DNA of 64,000 nt from Weissella cibaria KACC 11862 (GCF_000193635.1 NZ_AEKT01000035.1:1-64000), one strand, 5' to 3'. Shown: positions 46,423 through 54,870, counted from the first letter of the stretch. Notes: generated by a model from the letters alone, not told the origin. Made by a program: numbers and translations.

Positions 46423-47010
46423 TTACCCAATGTAACGTGTGCCATCAGTTTCATCCCATGGCGCCGTCTTGCTGATGTGATCGTAGTATAGCGTGCCATG
46501 CAAATGGTCAATTTCGTGTTGGAATACGATGGCTGGGTAGCCTTCCAACTTCAATTCTTGCGCATCGCCATTTTCATCTTGATACTTAACGGTAATCCGG
46601 TAAGCACGCTCTACATATCCAGGAATATCTTCGTCGACTGACAAGCACCCTTCACCCATTGACAAAGCCGTTTGCTTAACAGACTGACGCGTGATGACTG
46701 GATTATAAATCGTTCCTTTAAAGAAATACGTTGGGGCCGCATCTTCATCGATGTCAGTATCGTCAACATCTTCATCAGGAATCAAAATTGATGAAAATTG
46801 TTGTGAAATGCCAACTTGTGGTGCCGCAAGTCCAACGCCTGGACGAAGACCACACTTCTCGTTCTCTTCTTCGTTTTGTGAGACAACTAAGTACTCCATC
46901 ATGTTCTTAGTTGCTTCCTTTACCTCGTCTGACAAAGGGAAAGTCACCTTAGCTGCTTGTTGACGCAACACAGGATCGCCATCACGGACGATATCTTTCA
47001 TCAAATACAT
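46423..47010 (-). CDS. def: Peptide deformylase
   Basis: Def removes the formyl group from nascent proteins. The 195-residue metalloenzyme has all three motifs: GVGLAAPQVGIS, EGCLSVDEDIPG (metal ligand Cys) and QHEIDHLHG (two ligand His and catalytic Glu). The insertions around EEENEKCG and DDTDIDEDAA are usual for the Gram-positive type 2 enzyme. The ATG at 47010 follows TAGGAG at 9 bases; a second ATG three codons on is less well placed. Confidence 0.95.
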   Translation of the reverse strand: MYLMKDIVRDGDPVLRQQAAKVTFPLSDEVKEATKNMMEYLVVSQNEEENEKCGLRPGVGLAAPQVGISQQFSSILIPDEDVDDTDIDEDAAPTYFFKGTIYNPVITRQSVKQTALSMGEGCLSVDEDIPGYVERAYRITVKYQDENGDAQELKLEGYPAIVFQHEIDHLHGTLYYDHISKTAPWDETDGTRYIG

Positions 47011-47058
47011 CTGCTCATCTCCTACAAAAAATTCTTAATAATACTAGTATAGCAAACT

Positions 47059-47541
47059 CTAGACCGGTTGATTCAACTTACGTAAATCTCGTAAATACGC
47101 AGCCGTTTCTTCATTAACAATATGTGCGACATCGACGTGCAACATTGGCTTACGGTTGTCATACCAGACGTCCGTCACAACCAACGCCATATCGGTCTCT
47201 GACGCACTGACTAGATTTTCATCCTGCGAATAGTCACGTAGCGCATTATTCAACGCTTGCCGGACCACGACAACTTCTTGGCGCTCCCGGTATGGTAGTT
47301 CGAACTCGAATGCCATGACTTCATGGCCCCAAATATTAGCCACCAACGTTGAAGTTGGTCGTTCCATTGTGAACAACAGCAAGTCATTGGCTAATTCCTG
47401 GAGCGCGACGGTCATACCAGCGTTAACAACTTGTTGTGAGGCAATAATCTGTCGTTCAGTCAAACGACGTCCATATCGTCGGTAGATGGTTAATGCCACC
47501 AACAGTAACCCAACTAATAAAGCCACCCAAACTAACCACAT
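47059..47541 (-). CDS. Hypothetical membrane-anchored protein, 160 aa
   Basis: I do not recognise the family. One N-terminal membrane helix (about 2-22) is followed by a basic stop-transfer segment (YRRYGRRLTERQ) and a soluble domain of about 130 residues that alternates charged helices and strands; it would lie in the cytoplasm if the helix is N-out. It starts 2 bases after the 47544-48137 gene, so the two are coupled, and it is 49 bases upstream of def with no terminator. The pairing suggests the two products act together, near the membrane. Confidence 0.7.
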   Translation of the reverse strand: MWLVWVALLVGLLLVALTIYRRYGRRLTERQIIASQQVVNAGMTVALQELANDLLLFTMERPTSTLVANIWGHEVMAFEFELPYRERQEVVVVRQALNNALRDYSQDENLVSASETDMALVVTDVWYDNRKPMLHVDVAHIVNEETAAYLRDLRKLNQPV

Positions 47542-47543
47542 GA

Positions 47544-48137
47544 TTATTTACCTCGTGAATCGCGGTAGCCCGCCAGCATACGATTTAACTTTTGGGCCAC
47601 GAAATTCGTTTGTTGCTTATCCTTTTCACTACCAGCAACAACCCGTAACGATTGGTACGTTGCCGCTAATTGGACAAAATCATGATAAAGGCGATCCGTT
47701 GAAGTTGGTCGTTCTGGCAATTCTGAAAAATGTTGCGCTAACGTGAAATCGTTATAATTACGAACGAAATCTGTTAACCCAGTCACAAGAACAAAGTGGC
47801 CCGTTTGACGCTTAACCAAATCAATTGCTGACAACGCATCGACCATTGCAAACAATTCTGCTTCATAGGCGGATGAAATTGCTTGATGTCGCACGGCATT
47901 CTGTTCAGCCGGCGTATCAGTTGATAAGATGACTGAACCACTTAGTGCACGATTTGCCATGGTGTCCCATTCCCCACTGACATAAATGTAAGTTGCAATG
48001 GTTGATGGTAACGTCATTTTCAGTTGATTAGCCAGCGCCACTTCTTCTGGTGTCGTTGTTGGCACATAAGAACGCTTGAACTTTCCCTGTACGCCGCGGA
48101 CATTATCTTTTATTTTTTCCCAGATGTTCTTACTCAT
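47544..48137 (-). CDS. Hypothetical protein with a possible degenerate RNase H fold, 197 aa
   Basis: No family is recognised directly. The order of blocks resembles RNase HI: a first hairpin (YIYVSGEWDT then SGSVILSTD), a helix AYEAELFAMVDALSAI matching the RNase H NRAELMAxxxAL helix, a strand-helix FVLVTGLTDFVRNY, and a late VVAGSEKDKQQTNFVAQKL. The Glu of the helix is kept, but the first Asp reads Ser (VSG for TDG) and the third and fourth acids are replaced. If the fold is right, it is catalytically dead. It is coupled to a membrane-anchored partner 2 bases downstream. An extended -10-like box (GGTTAAACT) lies upstream. Confidence 0.6.
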   Translation of the reverse strand: MSKNIWEKIKDNVRGVQGKFKRSYVPTTTPEEVALANQLKMTLPSTIATYIYVSGEWDTMANRALSGSVILSTDTPAEQNAVRHQAISSAYEAELFAMVDALSAIDLVKRQTGHFVLVTGLTDFVRNYNDFTLAQHFSELPERPTSTDRLYHDFVQLAATYQSLRVVAGSEKDKQQTNFVAQKLNRMLAGYRDSRGK

Positions 48138-48280
48138 CTTTGCTGTCCTCCGTCTTCATTACTTCAAGTTTAACCGAAAAGCGGATAAAAAACGACTACC
48201 CAAATCTGATGCATGATTTCAAATATATTTAGGATACATGTGCCTTGGTTTCGTTGAATATGGTATTTGGACGGTATTTC

Positions 48281-48289
48281 TGATAAAAT
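48281..48289 (+). promoter_or_regulatory. Extended -10 promoter of rpoY-rnjA
   Basis: TGATAAAAT forms a TG-n-TAAAAT extended -10 box about 55 bases before rpoY; there is no clear -35, as allowed for extended -10 promoters. The 5' leader has an AAGGAG ribosome site. Confidence 0.5.
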
Positions 48290-48344
48290 TAGTTTTAAGA
48301 TTGTTCGGTACAAGACAGTAATAAATTAAGGAGATTAACCGATT

Positions 48345-48557
48345 ATGATTTTTAAGGTTTACTACCAACCTACTAAGACACAAAACCCAAAGCGTGAAAA
48401 CACGCAATCACTTTACATTGATGCTGCTGACCAACCAGCTGCACGTTTAGCAGTTGAGTCAAACACAGACTACAATGTTGAATTGATTGAACAATTGTCA
48501 GAAAAGGCTTTGGCTTACGAGCAACAAAGTCCCAACTTTAAGTTGACGGAGTTCTAA
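48345..48557 (+). CDS. rpoY: RNA polymerase epsilon subunit (RpoY)
   Basis: RpoY is the small accessory epsilon subunit of Firmicutes RNA polymerase. The 70-residue product matches the DUF1447 family throughout ([50 protein letters not shown]). It is encoded 1 base before rnjA, the gene order seen in Bacillus (ykzG-rnjA). Confidence 0.95.
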   Translation: MIFKVYYQPTKTQNPKRENTQSLYIDAADQPAARLAVESNTDYNVELIEQLSEKALAYEQQSPNFKLTEF

Positions 48558-48558
48558 T

Positions 48559-50238
48559 ATGGTCATGAATCTGGATATTCGTCCAGACGAGACTGCAGTA
48601 TATGCGCTTGGTGGCCTTGGGGAAATTGGAAAGAACACTTATGGTATTCAATTTGGTGATGAAATCATCGTCGTCGATGCCGGTGTTAAGTTTCCAGAAG
48701 ATGAACTATTAGGAATTGATTATGTGATTCCTGATTACACCTACCTCAAGGAAAACCGCGACAAGATTAAAGCTTTGGTTATCACCCACGGTCACGAAGA
48801 CCACATTGGGGCCATTCACTTTTTCTTGAACGCAGTTAACGTCCCTGTATATGCTGGCCCTCTCGCCTTGGCATTAATTAAGAACAAGTTGGATGAGCAC
48901 GGATTGTTAAACAGTACCGAACTTCACGAAATTGATGAAGATACTGTTCTTAAGTTTGACAACATGAGTGTTGAATTCTTCCGTACGACGCACTCGATTC
49001 CAGATACATTCGGAATTGCAGTGCATACGCCATCAGGAACAATCGTTGAGACTGGTGATTTCAAGTTCGACTTCACCCCAACAACTAAGCAGCCACCTAA
49101 CGTACAAAAGATGGCCCGCATCGGTTCTGAAGGTGTCCTACTATTAATGTCTGACTCAACGAACGCCGAACGAGCTGAGTTTTCAAAGTCAGAACGTTGG
49201 GTGGGTAAGACAATTGACAAGTTGTTTGATGAAATCGATGGCCGCATTATTTTTGCCACGTTCGCATCAAACATGTCACGTGTGCAAATGGCGACTGAAG
49301 CTGCCCTCGCCCACGGACGCAAGATTGCCGTCTTCGGCCGTTCAATGGAAAGCGCCGTAACGAATGGTTTGGCCCTTGGCTACTTGGATATTCCAAAAGA
49401 AATGTTGGTTGATGCGCACGAAATCAATCACCTTCCTGCTAACGAGGTCTTGATTTTGTCAACGGGATCACAGGGAGAGCCAATGGCTGCCTTGGCCCGC
49501 ATTGCTAACGGTACACACAAGCAGATTTCAATCCAACCGGATGACACCGTTATCTTCTCAAGTTCACCAATTCCTGGTAACACACAATCTGTTAACCGCG
49601 TCATTAACGAACTTGAGGAAGCTGGTGCCACTGTTATCCACGGTAAAATCAACAACATTCACGCTTCTGGTCACGGTGGCCAAGAAGAGCAAAAGTTAAT
49701 GTTATCTTTGATTAAGCCAAAGTACTTTATGCCTGTTCACGGTGAGTACCGGATGTTGAAGGTTCACGAAGGCATGAGTCATGAAGTTGGTGTGCCAAAG
49801 GAAAACACGTTTGTCCTTGATAACGGGGATGTCCTTGCTTTGACCGCTGATTCAGCTCGCGTTGCAGACCACATTCCTGCCGAAGACACGTATGTCGATG
49901 GAAACGGTATTGGTGATGTTGGTTCTGCCGTGTTGCGTGATCGCCAAATGTTGTCACAAGACGGTTTGGTTGTTGTGGTCGCAACAATTGACTTGAAGAA
50001 CCAAGAAATCACAGCCGGTCCTGATATTTTGTCACGTGGCTTTATCTACATGCGTGAGTCAGAAGACTTGATCAATGAAGGTCGCAAGGAAATTTTCCAC
50101 GCGATTCTAACAGCGATGCGTGAACCAAACGCTAGCGAGCACAGTATTCGCAATGCGGTTGTGTCACAACTACAACGCTTCTTGTACGAGAAGACTAAGC
50201 GTCGCCCATTAATCTTGCCTATGTTTATTTTGATCTAG
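48559..50238 (+). CDS. rnjA: Ribonuclease J1
   Basis: RNase J1 is the 5'-3' exo/endoribonuclease of the degradosome. The 559-residue enzyme has the metallo-beta-lactamase motif HGHEDHIGA, the second metal Asp in ETGDFKFD, the beta-CASP block (FATFASNMSRVQ, ILSTGSQGEP) and SGHGGQEEQKLML with the MPVHGEYRM motif. The C-terminal dimerisation domain is complete to RRPLILPM. Start at 48559 has an optimally placed GACGGAG. It forms an operon with rpoY and ends at a bidirectional terminator. Confidence 0.95.
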   Translation: MVMNLDIRPDETAVYALGGLGEIGKNTYGIQFGDEIIVVDAGVKFPEDELLGIDYVIPDYTYLKENRDKIKALVITHGHEDHIGAIHFFLNAVNVPVYAGPLALALIKNKLDEHGLLNSTELHEIDEDTVLKFDNMSVEFFRTTHSIPDTFGIAVHTPSGTIVETGDFKFDFTPTTKQPPNVQKMARIGSEGVLLLMSDSTNAERAEFSKSERWVGKTIDKLFDEIDGRIIFATFASNMSRVQMATEAALAHGRKIAVFGRSMESAVTNGLALGYLDIPKEMLVDAHEINHLPANEVLILSTGSQGEPMAALARIANGTHKQISIQPDDTVIFSSSPIPGNTQSVNRVINELEEAGATVIHGKINNIHASGHGGQEEQKLMLSLIKPKYFMPVHGEYRMLKVHEGMSHEVGVPKENTFVLDNGDVLALTADSARVADHIPAEDTYVDGNGIGDVGSAVLRDRQMLSQDGLVVVVATIDLKNQEITAGPDILSRGFIYMRESEDLINEGRKEIFHAILTAMREPNASEHSIRNAVVSQLQRFLYEKTKRRPLILPMFILI

Positions 50239-50250
50239 GCCGTTAATAAC

Positions 50251-50290
50251 AAAAAGCGAGTTTACCCATTACCGGTAAACTCGCTTTTTC
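50251..50290. terminator. Bidirectional terminator between rnjA and the VIT gene
   Basis: A 16-bp perfect stem AAAAAGCGAGTTTACC/GGTAAACTCGCTTTTT with a 7-nt loop lies between convergent genes. Confidence 0.93.
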
Positions 50291-50769
50291 TATAGCAAAT
50301 AATTTAATAATGCGCCAATCCCATAAGCAACGCTGGCTGCCACATAACCAACGAGTAATGTTAACCCAATTTCAGCCCGTTTTGATTTATTGGTCAATTC
50401 AGCTTTGACCATCCCCAGCAGCGCCAAAGCTACCCCTACAATCAGGAACGAGATTGGAAAAGCCACAGTTGAACTATGAATCACAGCATTTACAATTAAG
50501 TAAGCACTCAACGGAATTAACCCAAAAACATTAAAGGACAAAAATGTTGCCACGCCATCCTCAAACGCCGCCCGTTTTGTCTTACCGGCCGTTGCAGATA
50601 AGTAGGCACCTGCAGCCATTGAAAATCCATCGGCCAATAAGTTAGAAAAACCCAAGATGATAATGACCACATTGGAAATATCTCCACCAACTGAGCCGGC
50701 AACGACCGCAAAAGTGGTAATAATGCCATCTAACCCGCCATATACAATTGGTGACGCAAAACGTTTCAT
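50290..50769 (-). CDS. VIT1/CCC1 family small membrane protein
   Basis: This 159-residue protein has four to five hydrophobic segments and the VIT/CCC1 signatures: ASPIVYGGLDGIITTFAVVAGS and the GFSNLLADGFSMAAGAYLSA helix, which in the family lines the metal path. VIT proteins move Fe2+/Mn2+ across membranes. Family members are usually about 230 residues; the cytoplasmic metal-binding helical region between helices 2 and 3 is nearly absent here, so this is a short form whose activity is uncertain. Confidence 0.8.
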   Translation of the reverse strand: MKRFASPIVYGGLDGIITTFAVVAGSVGGDISNVVIIILGFSNLLADGFSMAAGAYLSATAGKTKRAAFEDGVATFLSFNVFGLIPLSAYLIVNAVIHSSTVAFPISFLIVGVALALLGMVKAELTNKSKRAEIGLTLLVGYVAASVAYGIGALLNYLL

Positions 50770-50793
50770 GAAAACACCACCCTAACTGACTCC

Positions 50794-51324
50794 CTATTCA
50801 AGCAACGATACCGCATCATGAATTTTAGTCATATCGGTCATATCAGCCTTACCCTCTTCAAACATTTCAACAAGTCGCTGTTCAGTTGGTGTGCGATCTG
50901 CTAGCGCCTTACGCTTTTCAAAACCGTACATCACCCGCAGCAACATCTTATCTGACATACTAATGTCGTCAAAGACAATTTTGCCACCCAAAAGTTGCAT
51001 GGTGGCATTTGGCATATAATCCAGCATTTGTTCCTGTAAGAAATGAATCGTGGCGTGGTCTTCTGGTGATGTCATCCCAACGACAAACACTTTGACAACC
51101 TTAGCCGGATCGAACACATGCGAAATCTCTGGTAGTCCCATAATAACCCGTCGGTAAATTGGCGCAAAGACATAGACTTTCTCAATACCTGGCTCACTCG
51201 CTAAGGCTTGACATTGCTTCAAGTCACACAAAGGTAACCCCATCAGCGTTGCGAAAGCCTGCGCATACCTCTCAGTTGTGCCATATTTTGATGCATAAAT
51301 AACAACCCCATTTGTTTGTTCCAT
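50794..51324 (-). CDS. Flavodoxin-domain protein
   Basis: The 176-residue protein has a flavodoxin fold: a short phosphate loop ASKYGTTERYAQA for FMN, CDLKQCQAL, VFAPIYRRVIMGLPE and FVVGMTSPED. The pattern is that of the flavodoxin_5 group (related to HemG/protoporphyrinogen oxidase-type flavodoxins), not the classic electron-carrier flavodoxins; the substrate is unknown. It lies 24 bases before the VIT gene and may be cotranscribed with it. Start at 51324 follows TAGGAGGGG. Confidence 0.8.
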   Translation of the reverse strand: MEQTNGVVIYASKYGTTERYAQAFATLMGLPLCDLKQCQALASEPGIEKVYVFAPIYRRVIMGLPEISHVFDPAKVVKVFVVGMTSPEDHATIHFLQEQMLDYMPNATMQLLGGKIVFDDISMSDKMLLRVMYGFEKRKALADRTPTEQRLVEMFEEGKADMTDMTKIHDAVSLLE

Positions 51325-51393
51325 CGGAATCCCCTCCTAGCATGTTTCTTTATCATTCATTATATGCCAGGTGTTTGACCGCTGTATGCTGCC

Positions 51394-51432
51394 AAAAAGA
51401 AAACCATCCACTTTATTTAAGGGGATGGTTTG
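51394..51432 (-). terminator. Terminator of yjjG
   Basis: The stem AAACCATCC/GGATGGTTT with a 13-nt loop is followed by TTCTTTTTGG on the minus strand. It lies 12 bases beyond the yjjG stop. Confidence 0.75.
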
Positions 51433-51443
51433 ATATTTTTGAA

Positions 51444-52130
51444 TTATCGTCGCACAATGTCTGGAATTGTGTCTAATTGATTAACTTCGTATGTTGCTTG
51501 ATATGGCGTGTTGTTTGCCACTTGGTGTAAGTTGACCCAAAGCGTATCAAGGTGATAACGGTTGCCGCCCTGAATGTCCGATGCCAGGCCATCACCAATC
51601 ATAATTGTGTTGCTGCGCGTCATAGCCGGTTGCTTGTTAAATATCGCATCGAAAAACTCCGTGGCCGGTTTAGCATGGCCAATTTCATCCGATGTCACCA
51701 TATCATCAAAGTACTTCATAAAGCCGGTATGGGCCATACGTTGTTCCTGCGTGTGTTGCTCCCCGTTTGTGCCCGCAATCAATTTATATCCTTGCTTGGT
51801 CAATTGTTGCAATAGCGCCTCCGCGCCATCCAAAACATAGTAATTCTCATTTAAATATCCACGGTACTCTTTTTCAAGTGCAACACCATCGACATCACGA
51901 CCAAATTGATCAAACAGCGTTGCAAACCGGGTATTGTGGATTTGGTCCTTACTAATTTCACCACGTTCATAAGCCGACCATAATCCCCGATTAATTTGTT
52001 GATACTTATCAAACGCTTGGCGAACATCTGGCACTTCGTGATCACGAAAAACATTCAACAAACCAACCTCTTCGCCTTTACGGAAATCCAATAAAGTATC
52101 ATCTAAATCAAAAATCAAATGTTTATACAC
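51444..52130 (-). CDS. yjjG: YjjG family HAD-type noncanonical pyrimidine nucleotidase
   Basis: This 228-residue haloacid-dehalogenase-like hydrolase has the motif I nucleophile (LIFDLDDTLLDF), motif II in AGTNGEQ, and motifs III-IV (GHAKPATEFFDAIF, MIGDGLASDIQGG). The alpha-helical cap and overall match are those of YjjG/YfnB house-cleaning nucleotidases that dephosphorylate non-canonical pyrimidine nucleotides. Two GTG starts are possible; the one at 52130 is preferred because GTGGGG lies 8 bases upstream, while the one at 52136 is too close to it. Confidence 0.88.
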   Translation of the reverse strand: MYKHLIFDLDDTLLDFRKGEEVGLLNVFRDHEVPDVRQAFDKYQQINRGLWSAYERGEISKDQIHNTRFATLFDQFGRDVDGVALEKEYRGYLNENYYVLDGAEALLQQLTKQGYKLIAGTNGEQHTQEQRMAHTGFMKYFDDMVTSDEIGHAKPATEFFDAIFNKQPAMTRSNTIMIGDGLASDIQGGNRYHLDTLWVNLHQVANNTPYQATYEVNQLDTIPDIVRR

Positions 52131-52163
52131 TATCACGACCCCACTTTCATATTCTCAGTGTAA

Positions 52164-52196
52164 CAAAAACAGGCAGCCAAAAGCTACCTGTTTTTT
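52164..52196 (-). terminator. Terminator of the 29-aa peptide gene
   Basis: The 9-bp stem ACAGGTAGC/GCTGCCTGT (one G-T pair) with a T-run on the minus strand lies 6 bases beyond the peptide stop codon. Confidence 0.82.
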
Positions 52197-52202
52197 AAGT
52201 CG

Positions 52203-52292
52203 TTAGGCCTTATGCCAGTCCCACTTAACATATGCATACGTCAAGAGATATAGCACAAGCGTCGTCGCGAACAACTCCAAGAGCGTTGCCAT
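52203..52292 (-). CDS. 29-residue single-pass membrane peptide
   Basis: This small gene is easily overlooked. The peptide is one hydrophobic helix (LLELFATTLVLYLLTYAYV) followed by a charged tail KWDWHKA. The ATG at 52292 has an AAGAAGG box 8 bases upstream, an extended -10 (TGTTACACT on the minus strand, 52339-52347) about 47 bases before, and a terminator 6 bases after the stop. The complete transcription signals argue that it is expressed. Size and composition resemble Fst/TxpA-like type I toxins or small regulatory membrane proteins, but no sequence signature confirms either. Confidence 0.6.
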   Translation of the reverse strand: MATLLELFATTLVLYLLTYAYVKWDWHKA

Positions 52293-52392
52293 ACGAATGC
52301 CTTCTTTCTAAAAAAATTGCACAAAAACTCACTTAATCAGTGTAACACTGTTTTTTCACATTTTAATGAAATGTCCAAAATTCCGGTCAATA

Positions 52393-53334
52393 TTACCAAA
52401 ATGGATAAGGCTGCGTTGTTGCTACCATATCAAACGCCCGCGAGCCAAGTTCTTCACCGTCGGCATGGCCAAATTCTAACCGCGCTGTTCGAATGCGAAT
52501 TTGGGTAGCCGTAAAGCGATGAACTTCCTTGTACTGATAGTGTTTACCGCGCATCAATTGCGCTAGAATGACGAATAGTTTAATAAACACTTTGGGACGC
52601 TCAATCACAATCAAGTCAATTAAACCGTCTCTTTCATCGGCATCCGGCATAATTTTAATGCCCCCGCCAAAATATGGATGATTTGACAATGTCAGTAAGT
52701 AGCCCCGATTAAAGTAATGCCGGCGCTGATTAACATCTAACTCGATTTGAAAAGTATCTTGCAGACTAAATGTCTTGAAGAGTGCTGACAAATAGACTAA
52801 TTTACCTAACTTTAATTTATTCAATATTTTCTTGTGTGTGGATGCGTTAGCTAATTTGACCGTTGTTGCATCAAACCCAATGCCAACATTATTCACGAAG
52901 TAGCGGTGTTCCCGCTTAATCGCATCCACATATTCACCAATATCGATTCGTTCTGGCGTACCCGCGGTCACGTTGGTCAGAATCCGTTTAAAGCCCGCAA
53001 CTGGGTCAGTTGGTAATTGACGGGCTCGTGCAAAGTCATTGCCTGACCCAGCAGGAATATAAGCCAATGGCAACTGATTTGCATTGCTGTACGCCATAGC
53101 ACCATTTATTGCTTCATTGAGCGAACCATCCCCGCCCACGATGACGAGTGTTTGATCCGAAGCCTGTTGATACTTTGCAAACAGGCGTGTCCATTCTTTA
53201 ATATCACCTGCGCGTTGCGAAAAACGAACCTCATAGTCCGTCGCTTGCTCCTTCAGGTACGATTCAAGCACTTGCCAACTTGCAACGGCTTGTCCAGAAC
53301 TTGCCGCTGGGTTGACCAAAAACGTAAAATGCAT
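52393..53334 (-). CDS. dagK: Diacylglycerol kinase/YegS-type lipid kinase
   Basis: The 313-residue soluble lipid kinase has the DAGK catalytic domain: NPAASSG at the start, the nucleotide motif VIVGGDGSLNEAINGAM, IPAGSGNDFAR, and the C-terminal MPDADERDGLIDL block that binds the structural Mg. It recycles diacylglycerol released in lipoteichoic acid synthesis to phosphatidic acid (as DgkB). The ATG at 53334 has only a distant GAGAG box. A promoter lies about 40 bases upstream. Confidence 0.88.
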   Translation of the reverse strand: MHFTFLVNPAASSGQAVASWQVLESYLKEQATDYEVRFSQRAGDIKEWTRLFAKYQQASDQTLVIVGGDGSLNEAINGAMAYSNANQLPLAYIPAGSGNDFARARQLPTDPVAGFKRILTNVTAGTPERIDIGEYVDAIKREHRYFVNNVGIGFDATTVKLANASTHKKILNKLKLGKLVYLSALFKTFSLQDTFQIELDVNQRRHYFNRGYLLTLSNHPYFGGGIKIMPDADERDGLIDLIVIERPKVFIKLFVILAQLMRGKHYQYKEVHRFTATQIRIRTARLEFGHADGEELGSRAFDMVATTQPYPFW

Positions 53335-53370
53335 GCTATCGTCATCTCTCTTTCATTTACTCCATTAGAT

Positions 53371-53399
53371 AGTATACAAAATTCATACGATTTAGTCAG
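53371..53399 (-). promoter_or_regulatory. Predicted dagK promoter
   Basis: CTGACT (53394-53399) and TATACT (53371-53376) are 17 bases apart on the minus strand. Confidence 0.5.
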
Positions 53400-53428
53400 C
53401 AACATCCATGTCTCATCATAATTCCTTC

Positions 53429-53463
53429 AAAAAAACCACACAACCCAGCCGAGTTGTGTGGTC
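53429..53463 (-). terminator. Terminator of metQ-msrA
   Basis: The 10-bp stem ACCACACAAC/GTTGTGTGGT with an 8-nt loop is followed by seven T's on the minus strand, 10 bases past the msrA stop. Confidence 0.92.
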
Positions 53464-53473
53464 TGTTACGTGG

Positions 53474-54004
53474 TTAGTGTGTTGTGCTACCCCAGAACTT
53501 CTCTTTGTATGCATCACGTGATTGCTTTTCTTCGTTGTAGCGCTCAACGTTTTTACGATAGAATTCCTGGTGATATTCTTCAGCTTCCCAGAAAGTTGTG
53601 GCATCTTCAATCGTTGTCACAATCGCATCATCTCCAAAAATGCCCGATTCTTGCAAAGCAACTTTAGACGCCTCAGCAATCTGTCGTTGCTCAGGTGAAT
53701 TAACAAAAATCACAGGTCGGTAATTGTCACCGCGATCTTCAAACTGCCCCATCGCATCAGTCGGATCTGCCGTCTGCCAATATAAGGCGACCAAATCTTC
53801 GTATGAGATTGCATCGTCGTCAAACCAAACTTTTACGGCTTCGGTGTGACCCGTTTGGTGTGCCTTAACTTCTTCATAGGTTGGATTATCCTTATGACCA
53901 CCCGTGTAACCAGAGCGGACGAGTGAAATACCTGTTAATGTTTCAAATGGTTGGACCATGCACCAAAAACATCCACCTGCAAAAATTGCTGTTTGTTCTG
54001 CCAT
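53474..54004 (-). CDS. msrA: Peptide-methionine (S)-S-oxide reductase
   Basis: MsrA reduces the S-epimer of methionine sulfoxide in oxidised proteins. The 176-residue enzyme has the catalytic Cys12 in [20 protein letters not shown], the GHTEAV motif and the YHQEFYRKN block. The resolving C-terminal cysteines found in some MsrA are absent; only Cys12 and Cys15 remain, so recycling may use the second N-terminal Cys. It follows metQ by 17 bases with no terminator, so it shares the Met T-box control. Confidence 0.94.
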   Translation of the reverse strand: MAEQTAIFAGGCFWCMVQPFETLTGISLVRSGYTGGHKDNPTYEEVKAHQTGHTEAVKVWFDDDAISYEDLVALYWQTADPTDAMGQFEDRGDNYRPVIFVNSPEQRQIAEASKVALQESGIFGDDAIVTTIEDATTFWEAEEYHQEFYRKNVERYNEEKQSRDAYKEKFWGSTTH

Positions 54005-54021
54005 ATTGTTATCCCCCTAAA

Positions 54022-54870
54022 TTACTTTAACTTGATATCCCACGCAGGGATTTCTGCTGATCCATATAGCTGCTTCATGTGCTTCTTGGTAGCCTCGGTT
54101 TGATAGGTTTTAACCACTTGCTTGTATACCTTTTTATTTTGCGTACCCTTACGTGCAGCAATGATGTTAATGTAACCCTTGTTAGCTTTATTAACCGGTT
54201 CCACGAACAACGCCTTGTCAATATCCAACTTTGCATCAAGGGCGTAATTGGTATTAACAACTGCCGCATCAGCACCCTTCAACGCGGCAGCAGTTTGGTC
54301 TGAAGAAACTTCCTTAATTTGGAAATGTTTCTTGTTCTCCGTTACATCCTGAGCAGTTGGCAACTTGGCGTCATGGTTGTATTTAATCAATCCCGCGGCC
54401 TCTAGGACATCCAACGCACGTTTTTCATTCGATGCGTCATTCGGTACGATAATCGTTGCTTTTTCCGGCAAATCCTTCAAAGACTTGTGATTATCAGAAT
54501 AGATACGAATTGGTGTCACATACGTCTTACCAATCCCCACTAACTTATTCTTAAAATGCTTATTTTGAACATCGAAATAATTAATCGTTTGGAATGAATT
54601 CAAATCGATCGAACCATCAACTAATGCTTGATTTGGCTTAACGTAATCCGTGAACAACTTCAACTTCACATCGATGCCATACTTCTTCTGCGCATCTTTT
54701 TTGACATATTCCCATAATTGACGGTCAGAATCTCCAACCAAGCCAACGGTTACAGTCTTTTCGTTCGCAGCGGAAACTGCCCCATCATTTGTTACATACA
54801 AAGCCACTACAGCTGCTAAACCAGCCACTGCCACTGCTGATACTAATACTTGCTTTTTATTAATTGTCAT
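54022..54870 (-). CDS. metQ: Methionine ABC transporter substrate-binding protein (MetQ/NlpA family)
   Basis: The 282-residue protein matches MetQ: TVTVGLVGDSDRQLWEYV, VNTNYALDAKL and the ligand-lobe blocks are typical. It binds methionine outside the membrane for a MetNI importer, which is not encoded in this window. MetQ is usually a lipoprotein, but no lipobox cysteine is present: the N-terminal hydrophobic segment (about 8-28) ends in SAANEK and may act as a membrane anchor or a normal signal. The ATG at 54870 has GGTGGAG upstream; a GTG three codons earlier is less likely. Confidence 0.9.
   Translation of the reverse strand: MTINKKQVLVSAVAVAGLAAVVALYVTNDGAVSAANEKTVTVGLVGDSDRQLWEYVKKDAQKKYGIDVKLKLFTDYVKPNQALVDGSIDLNSFQTINYFDVQNKHFKNKLVGIGKTYVTPIRIYSDNHKSLKDLPEKATIIVPNDASNEKRALDVLEAAGLIKYNHDAKLPTAQDVTENKKHFQIKEVSSDQTAAALKGADAAVVNTNYALDAKLDIDKALFVEPVNKANKGYINIIAARKGTQNKKVYKQVVKTYQTEATKKHMKQLYGSAEIPAWDIKLK

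Noticed and set aside
52310-52356. Terminator for dagK on the minus strand between dagK and the small peptide gene
   Set aside because: The only minus-strand stem there is a 4-bp CACT/AGTG; the better hairpin reads as a terminator only on plus, so dagK has no convincing terminator before the peptide gene.
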